A stretch of DNA of 64,000 nt. Origin: Mesorhizobium sp. (GTDB lineage: Bacteria > Pseudomonadota > Alphaproteobacteria > Rhizobiales > Rhizobiaceae). The position numbers and the translations under genes were made by a program. Where the stretch lies: NCBI GenBank assembly GCA_004020645.1, contig SAQL01000001.1, forward strand, positions 151,176-215,175, given 5' to 3'. Below, piece by piece: positions 59,312-64,000 of this stretch. The notes below the pieces were generated by a model, which was not told where the DNA came from, did no database searches, and saw only the letters and a list, made by a program, of their open reading frames with translations. Numbering within the stretch: the stretch's first letter is position 1; every line of letters starts with the position of its first letter.

Positions 59312-61200
59312 CTGGTCAGGGCTTGGGCAACGGCGGTCTGGTCGATGCGAACGTCGTATTGCATCTGCAGCTGCGCCACCAGCTGGTCGAGCAGGTCGTC
59401 GGACATGCCGGAGGTGAAGGATTTCTGCGTCTCGTCCGGCACCGAGCTGGCGTCGGCTCCGGCAGGCTCGAAGACTTCGGCGATCTTGAACAGGATCTGT
59501 CCGTCGCCGGTGGGCGAGGGGATCAATCCGGTCCCGCCTTGGCCTTCGCCGAACATCGCAGCCGCCCCTTCCTTGCCGAAATCGACGTCGTCCGCCTCGC
59601 GCTTGACGCCGCGCTTGGTCTGCTTCTCGAGCTTGAGCTCGCTCGCGATCACATCGAGCGTGGCGCCGGCATCGAGACGCTTTTCGAGTTCGCTCGCTTT
59701 TGCGGTGAGCCGCTTGGTCGTTTCCGCCGCCGTCCAGTCGGCCACCACCTTCTGGCGGACTTCATCCAGCGTGCGGTCGCGGGCCGGCGTGATCGACTCC
59801 ACCTCGTAGAACACGAAGCCGTTGTCGGCGGTGGTGAGGTCGGGATTCTCGGTGTCGGGTTCGGCGTCGAACACCGCCTTGATGAGCTCCGGCGATTCCG
59901 GCAGGTCCTTGACGATGGTGCCGTCCGGCCTCAGGCCGGTGCGATCGATCGCGTCGATGGTGACGACCTTCAGCTTGAGTTTTTCGGCCGCTTCCTTGAG
60001 CGTGCTGCCCGAAGCGCGGATATCTTCGTAATTGTCATGCACGTCCAACAGAATGCGGCTTGCCTCGCCCAGCGCCAGATCCCTGCGGATATCGGCGGAC
60101 ACTTCGGCCAGCGGCTTCACCACTTCGGGCTTGATGTCGGTGACGCGCAGCAGCACCGGACCGAAGGCGCCCTGAACGACCGGACTGACTTCGTTGACAT
60201 TGAGCGCAAACGCCGCATCCGCCACCGCCTTGTCGGCGATCTTGTCCTTGGACAGCGTGCCGAGCAGCGTGTCGGCCTGCGTCTTGCCCTCGGCGGCGAC
60301 GATCTTGTCGAAGGTCGCGCCGGTCTTGAGTGAATCGAGCGCGGCCTTCGCGGCATCAGGCGTTTTGAACACGAGCTGTTCGATTGTGCGCGTTTCCGGC
60401 GTGGTGTAGCGCCCCTTGTTCTTGTTGTAGTCGTCGCTGACCTGTTGGTCGGTCACGGCGCTCAGATCCATGATGTCTTGCGGCTCGAGCCTGACATAGG
60501 AGAATTTGCGGTATTCGGGCGCCGCATAGGTCTTTTTGTTTTCCTCGAAATAAGCTGAAAGCGCAGTGTCGGATGGCGCTTCAATCGGCTCGACCAGCGA
60601 TTTCGGCAAGGTCAGATAGTCAATGGTGCGGTCTTCGCCACGATAAAGCGCGACTGCCTTCAGGAAAGTATCCGGGGCCTTGAGGCCGTCCGAAACCGCC
60701 TCGACGATCTGCTGGCGCACAGCCACTTGGGCGCGATTCCTCAGATAGTCTTCCGGTCGCATGCCGACCTGTTGCAGTATGTATTCGAAAGTCCTTCTGT
60801 CGAAGGTGCCGCCGGGACCCTTGAAGGCCGGGTCTTCATGCGTGAGTTGGGCCAGCCGGTCCTTGGAGAGCCCCAGCCCGAGCTGGCGCGCCTGCTCATC
60901 GAGAACTGCACCCGACACGAGTTGCGCCAGCACCTGGTTGTCGAGGCCGAGCGCCGTCGCCTGCTCGCGACTGATCCGTTGGCCGAATTGCTGCGACATC
61001 ACGCTGATCTGGCGATCATAGGCGAGGCGATACTCGTTGATCGACACTTTGGTGCCTCCGGCCGTGACAACTGCGTCGTGGCCTGCAAAGCCACCGACCA
61101 TCTGCCCGGAAATGCCCCAGACGGCGAAGCTCAACACCAACAATATCAGCAGCGCCTTCGCGACCCAGGTCCCCGCCGCGCTTCTCAAGATACTAAGCAT
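59308..61200 (-). CDS. ppiD: PpiD-like peptidylprolyl isomerase / periplasmic folding chaperone
   Basis: A 630-residue protein anchored by one N-terminal helix (residues ~13-33, [19 protein letters not shown]) with a SurA-N-like region (to ~residue 170) and a PpiC-type rotamase domain near residues 260-360, plus a C-terminal PpiC-like portion. PpiD helps newly secreted proteins leave the Sec channel. The start ATG at 61200 was chosen for its position directly before the anchor. It overlaps trpD by 4 bp, the usual rhizobial arrangement, and diverges from tpiA. Confidence 0.9.
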   Translation of the reverse strand: MLSILRSAAGTWVAKALLILLVLSFAVWGISGQMVGGFAGHDAVVTAGGTKVSINEYRLAYDRQISVMSQQFGQRISREQATALGLDNQVLAQLVSGAVLDEQARQLGLGLSKDRLAQLTHEDPAFKGPGGTFDRRTFEYILQQVGMRPEDYLRNRAQVAVRQQIVEAVSDGLKAPDTFLKAVALYRGEDRTIDYLTLPKSLVEPIEAPSDTALSAYFEENKKTYAAPEYRKFSYVRLEPQDIMDLSAVTDQQVSDDYNKNKGRYTTPETRTIEQLVFKTPDAAKAALDSLKTGATFDKIVAAEGKTQADTLLGTLSKDKIADKAVADAAFALNVNEVSPVVQGAFGPVLLRVTDIKPEVVKPLAEVSADIRRDLALGEASRILLDVHDNYEDIRASGSTLKEAAEKLKLKVVTIDAIDRTGLRPDGTIVKDLPESPELIKAVFDAEPDTENPDLTTADNGFVFYEVESITPARDRTLDEVRQKVVADWTAAETTKRLTAKASELEKRLDAGATLDVIASELKLEKQTKRGVKREADDVDFGKEGAAAMFGEGQGGTGLIPSPTGDGQILFKIAEVFEPAGADASSVPDETQKSFTSGMSDDLLDQLVAQLQMQYDVRIDQTAVAQALTR

Positions 61201-61344
61201 GGTCACTTCCGATTTTTGCGCATTTTCGCATGCGCCGAGTCTGAAACAAGCGCAATAGCGTCCTTCCGGCCCACTGTCGATTGCTTTGTGGGCTGAGTTT
61301 GGTAGTGAGGACGCAGCCGAATATTGCCCGGAGAAACAAATCCC

Positions 61345-62112
61345 ATGACGCCAGGAATCCGCCCGCTGGTCGCAGGCAACTGGAAAATGAACGGCACCAA
61401 TGCCTCGCTCAACGAACTCAGGATGATCGGCAACGGCTTCATGAGCGGGCTCGACGCGGAGACCGAAGCGCTGGTCTGCGTTCCGGCGACGCTGCTGGCG
61501 CATGCCGCAGAGATTTTGTCGCGCACCCCGGTTCGGGCCGGCGGCGAGGATTGCCACACCAAGGAGAGCGGCGCCCATACCGGCTGTATTTCGGCTGAGA
61601 TGCTGAAAGATGCGGGCGCCAGCCACGTCATTGTCGGCCATTCCGAACGCCGCGCCGATCACAATGAGGACGACGCCATTGTACAGGCCAAGGCGTCCGC
61701 CGCGTGGCGCGCCGGACTGGTAGCCATCATCTGCATCGGTGAGACGAGCGCCGAACGCGAGGCAGGCGCGACGCTCGACGTGCTGTCGCGCCAGGTCGCC
61801 GGCTCGGTGCCGCCCGACGCCACGGCGTCGAATACCGTCATCGCCTACGAGCCGGTATGGGCGATCGGCACGGGACTAACGCCGACCGCCGCCGACGTTG
61901 CTGAGGCGCATGCGCATATTCGCGAAAAACTGTCGGAAAAGCTTGGCAGCGCGGCGGCGAAGATGCGCATCCTCTATGGCGGCTCGGTCAAGCCGTCGAA
62001 CGCGGTCGAACTGCTCGGCGTGAAAAATGTCGATGGCGCGCTAGTCGGCGGCGCCAGTCTGAAGGCGGCGGACTTTCTCGGCATCGCCGAAGCCTATCGA
62101 AATATCTCCTAA
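61345..62112 (+). CDS. tpiA: Triosephosphate isomerase
   Basis: A 255-residue TIM-barrel isomerase of glycolysis and gluconeogenesis, also needed to use glycerol. Key residues are in VAGNWKMNG (Lys near residue 13), VIVGHSERR and [11 protein letters not shown] (catalytic Glu); [10 protein letters not shown] binds phosphate. The ATG at 61345 has GGAGA upstream. Its TAA stop (62110-62112) lies inside the first arm of a family B repeat. Confidence 0.98.
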   Translation: MTPGIRPLVAGNWKMNGTNASLNELRMIGNGFMSGLDAETEALVCVPATLLAHAAEILSRTPVRAGGEDCHTKESGAHTGCISAEMLKDAGASHVIVGHSERRADHNEDDAIVQAKASAAWRAGLVAIICIGETSAEREAGATLDVLSRQVAGSVPPDATASNTVIAYEPVWAIGTGLTPTAADVAEAHAHIREKLSEKLGSAAAKMRILYGGSVKPSNAVELLGVKNVDGALVGGASLKAADFLGIAEAYRNIS

Positions 62113-62216
62113 AGCGCGTCGCGTTTGGTCGGCCTAATGCGACGCTCTTTAGGTTGTTGTTTTTACGCATGTCGTTATCGGAAAACCGCTGCACACTTTT
62201 TGCGCGACATGCTTTA
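62109..62216 (+). repeat. Family B palindromic repeat, copy B2
   Basis: CTAAAGCGCGTCGC (62109-62122) pairs with GCGACGCTCTTTAG (62139-62152), with one mismatch. GCATGTCG (62167-62174) pairs with CGACATGC (62205-62212). It aligns along its length with B1 at 9891-9994. The remaining ~180 bp to secG hold no gene I can support. Confidence 0.92.
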
Positions 62217-62395
62217 GCATCGAGAGGCTGTCGGGCACTTCGGGTAGGCTGTGCCGCAGCGGAAATCGTTGCAAAGGGCGCATTGCTTCCCATATTCCGG
62301 CCACGGGCTTGGAAATGCCGTCAAAGCATTGTATTGAGCCGCCTCCACATCACCGGCCGTATCCGCGGCCGCGCAAGGCTTTGCCAGGGTAAACT

Positions 62396-62881
62396 ATGGA
62401 AACCGTACTGATCGTCGTCCACCTCATGGTCGTGCTCGCTCTTGTCGGCGTGGTGCTGCTGCAGCGCTCCGAAGGCGGCGGCCTCGGCATCGGCGGCGGA
62501 TCAGGCTTCATGACCGCGCGCGGCGCGGCCAACGCGCTGACGCGGGCGACGGCGATCCTGGCGGCGGCTTTCTTCGCCACCTCGCTGACATTGTCGATCG
62601 TCGCCCGTTACGGCGAAAAACCGATCGACATTCTCGATCGTGTGCCTGCGACGAACGGTGCGGGCGGCGTGCTCAACCAGTTGCCTGGCACCACGGCGCC
62701 GACACCACCTTCTGGAAATACGGCGCCAACGCCGCCTACCGGCAATACGGCGCCAACGCCGCCTTCCGGAAATGATGCCGCAGCCCCGGCGCCGGCTGCG
62801 CCGCCTGCGGCTGGTTCGACCACGCCGCCGGCCACAAACGGCGTCACCCTGCCAGTAACGCCGCAGGTTCCAAACCAGTAA
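62396..62881 (+). CDS. secG: Preprotein translocase subunit SecG
   Basis: A 161-residue membrane subunit of the SecYEG channel. Two helices (residues ~3-22 and 52-70) flank a Gly-rich cytoplasmic loop (RSEGGGLGIGGGSGFM), as in all SecG. The C-terminal ~85 residues are a Pro/Thr/Ala-rich tail with a 9-residue motif (TAPTPPSGN) repeated three times, longer than the usual SecG (about 75-130 residues). It lies downstream of tpiA. Confidence 0.95.
   Translation: METVLIVVHLMVVLALVGVVLLQRSEGGGLGIGGGSGFMTARGAANALTRATAILAAAFFATSLTLSIVARYGEKPIDILDRVPATNGAGGVLNQLPGTTAPTPPSGNTAPTPPTGNTAPTPPSGNDAAAPAPAAPPAAGSTTPPATNGVTLPVTPQVPNQ
62693..62773 (+). repeat. 27-bp tandem repeat in secG
   Basis: Three in-frame 27-bp units encode TAPTPPSGN, TAPTPPTGN and TAPTPPSGN (residues 100-126). 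The tail is outside the membrane part, so copy-number change should be tolerated. Confidence 0.9.
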
Positions 62882-63093
62882 TCAGCAGACGTTCGGCGCC
62901 GCGATCTGTTGTTGTTTGAACACAGTCGCGGCAAATGCCGCACGATCGCAAGGATTCGACCGGGCACGGCACGACAGGGCGCTTGAGGCGCCTCCGATTA
63001 ATCGACTATAGATTGCGCGCGGCACTTTCGGGGTCCTTGGGGGACGCCGGGCGACGCCGTGGGCAACAAGCATTGAACGATCGGATCTTCGCC

Positions 63094-64000
63094 ATGCAGC
63101 TTCGCAGCTTCATTTTAGCCGGCCTTTGTGCCGTGCTCAGCCTTGGTGCGCCCGCTTACGCGGCCATACCGGCGGGTAATTCGGCCTCTAAAACCGCAGT
63201 AACGACTGACGTCGTCAACGTCGCCGCCAAAAGCGATACGGCGCAGCTAAGGCTCCTCAAGAAGAAGAAAAACCCGACCGCGGACGATCTTGCCCAGATC
63301 AGCAAGATCGAAGCCAAGATCGCGGCCGACAAGGAGGCCGCTCGAGCCAAGGCGCTCGAGGCCAGGAAGCTGGCGATGCGCGAGGCGGCCAAAGCCAAGG
63401 CCGACGCGGAACGGCAGGCGTTTCTTGCCAAGAAGGGCCTTGCCAAGAAGGATGCGTCCGCTGCCCAGCTGGCTAAGAAGACGACCGTCAAGATCATCGA
63501 ACCGGTTCAACCCATCGCACCGATCCAGTCGGCCGAGCCAGTTTCCGCCGAGGCCATGAACGTCGCGTTGACCGGCAACAACGGGGAATTGCGCAGCGAG
63601 CCGGTTGGACAGAAGCCGCAGAGCGTCGGGCTGTTCGCCGGCCTGTTCGGCGGCACGTCCTCGTCGATGTCGCTGCTCCCCGAGACCCGCGCTCTCGATG
63701 CCGCACTCGCCAGGAAGGAAGCCAGGAAGCAGTTCAAGGTGAAGCCGGAGTTCGTGCCGCAAGAGGTCGAGTTCACCGGCTACAGCCCCGGTACCATCGT
63801 CATCGATACCAGCGCGCGCCGCCTCTACCTCGTCGAATCTTCATGGACCGCCCGCCGTTATGCGATTGCGGTCGGTCGTGACGGCCTGCAGTTCAAGGGC
63901 ACGGTTGCGGTCGGCGACAAGCAGGAGTGGCCGCGCTGGATTCCGACGCTCGAGATGCAGAAGCGCGAGCCGAAGAATTACGGCCGGTACAAGGACGGCA
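63094..64000 (+). CDS. L,D-transpeptidase (YkuD/ErfK family), N-terminal part, cut by window edge
   Basis: The frame is open from the ATG at 63094 to the window end (302 codons). A signal peptide (MQLRSFILAGLCAVLSLGAPAY, cleavage near AYAA) is followed by a Lys/Ala-rich coiled segment (residues ~50-130), a Pro-rich stretch and the start of a YkuD domain (GTIVIDTSARRLYLVESS, then RRYAIAVGRDG and WPRWIPTLEMQKREP). The catalytic HGT...SxGC motif would lie beyond base 64000. YkuD enzymes form 3-3 peptidoglycan cross-links or anchor lipoproteins. The 212 bp upstream hold no visible gene. Confidence 0.88.
   Translation, partial: MQLRSFILAGLCAVLSLGAPAYAAIPAGNSASKTAVTTDVVNVAAKSDTAQLRLLKKKKNPTADDLAQISKIEAKIAADKEAARAKALEARKLAMREAAKAKADAERQAFLAKKGLAKKDASAAQLAKKTTVKIIEPVQPIAPIQSAEPVSAEAMNVALTGNNGELRSEPVGQKPQSVGLFAGLFGGTSSSMSLLPETRALDAALARKEARKQFKVKPEFVPQEVEFTGYSPGTIVIDTSARRLYLVESSWTARRYAIAVGRDGLQFKGTVAVGDKQEWPRWIPTLEMQKREPKNYGRYKDG

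Overview
The window is a chromosomal core segment of a GC-rich alphaproteobacterium of the order Hyphomicrobiales, most likely Mesorhizobium or a close relative. The basis is the rhizobial-type glycerol ABC importer (glpSTPQUV-glpK), the rpsB-tsf-pyrH-frr-uppS-cdsA-rseP-bamA-lpxD-fabZ-lpxA-lpxI-lpxB run with LpxI (DUF1009) in place of LpxH, the ppiD-trpD-trpC-moaC-moeA-lexA order, a GTTC-N7-GTTC LexA box, and the BA14K, EipB and DUF1489 proteins typical of this order. No plasmid, prophage, transposase, integrase, CRISPR array or secretion cluster is visible.

Layout. 1-7.1 kb: glycerol importer operon, cut at the left edge inside glpS, plus glycerol kinase. 7.1-12.2 kb: a BA14K repeat protein, tRNA-Lys(TTT), and on the minus strand pyrB, a dihydroorotase-like pseudoenzyme, plsY and dprA. 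12.4-15.5 kb: acyl-CoA dehydrogenase, two small membrane proteins, ruvX. 15.6-20.3 kb: metallo-hydrolase, gatC, a GNAT gene, gatA, a YdcF-like protein and DUF599. 20.4-26 kb: sdaA, DUF1489, a VWA/J-domain pair, a D,D-carboxypeptidase with SPOR domain, and phasin. 26.2-29.1 kb: clpS-clpA. 29.1-35.5 kb: HIT, FemAB-like acetyltransferase, GDPD, RidA, EipB, an acyltransferase, DUF4031 and a LysE exporter. 35.7-49.3 kb: translation factors, then isoprenoid, phospholipid, outer-membrane assembly and lipid A synthesis genes. 49.3-52.3 kb: gltA and gltX. 52.4-61.2 kb: comEC, lexA, moeA, moaC, trpC, trpD and a PpiD-like chaperone. 61.3-64 kb: tpiA, secG and an L,D-transpeptidase cut by the right edge.

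How the genes work together: GlpSTPQUV with GlpK imports and phosphorylates glycerol, and PlsY, CdsA and TpiA handle glycerol-3-phosphate, phospholipid and triose-phosphate steps. UppS feeds cell-wall lipid carrier synthesis. RseP, BamA and the Lpx enzymes build and monitor the outer membrane, while EipB, PpiD, the D,D-carboxypeptidase and the L,D-transpeptidase act in the envelope. ClpS/ClpA is the N-end-rule protease module.

The most notable non-genic content is two families of about 100-bp nested palindromic repeats. Family A has three full copies, one fragment and one degenerate relative; family B has two copies. They lie between genes and in places contribute coding sequence: the last ~15 residues of TrpC lie in an A copy and the tpiA stop codon lies in a B copy. 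A separate large inverted repeat of GTGAATG/CATTCAC heptamers joins the convergent lpxB and gltA ends and contributes the C-terminus or stop codon of both. I saw no clearly undescribed multi-gene system. The best leads are these repeats, the pyrB-linked pseudoenzyme, a paired operator at the phasin promoter, an insertion in GatA, and a VWA/J-domain membrane pair.
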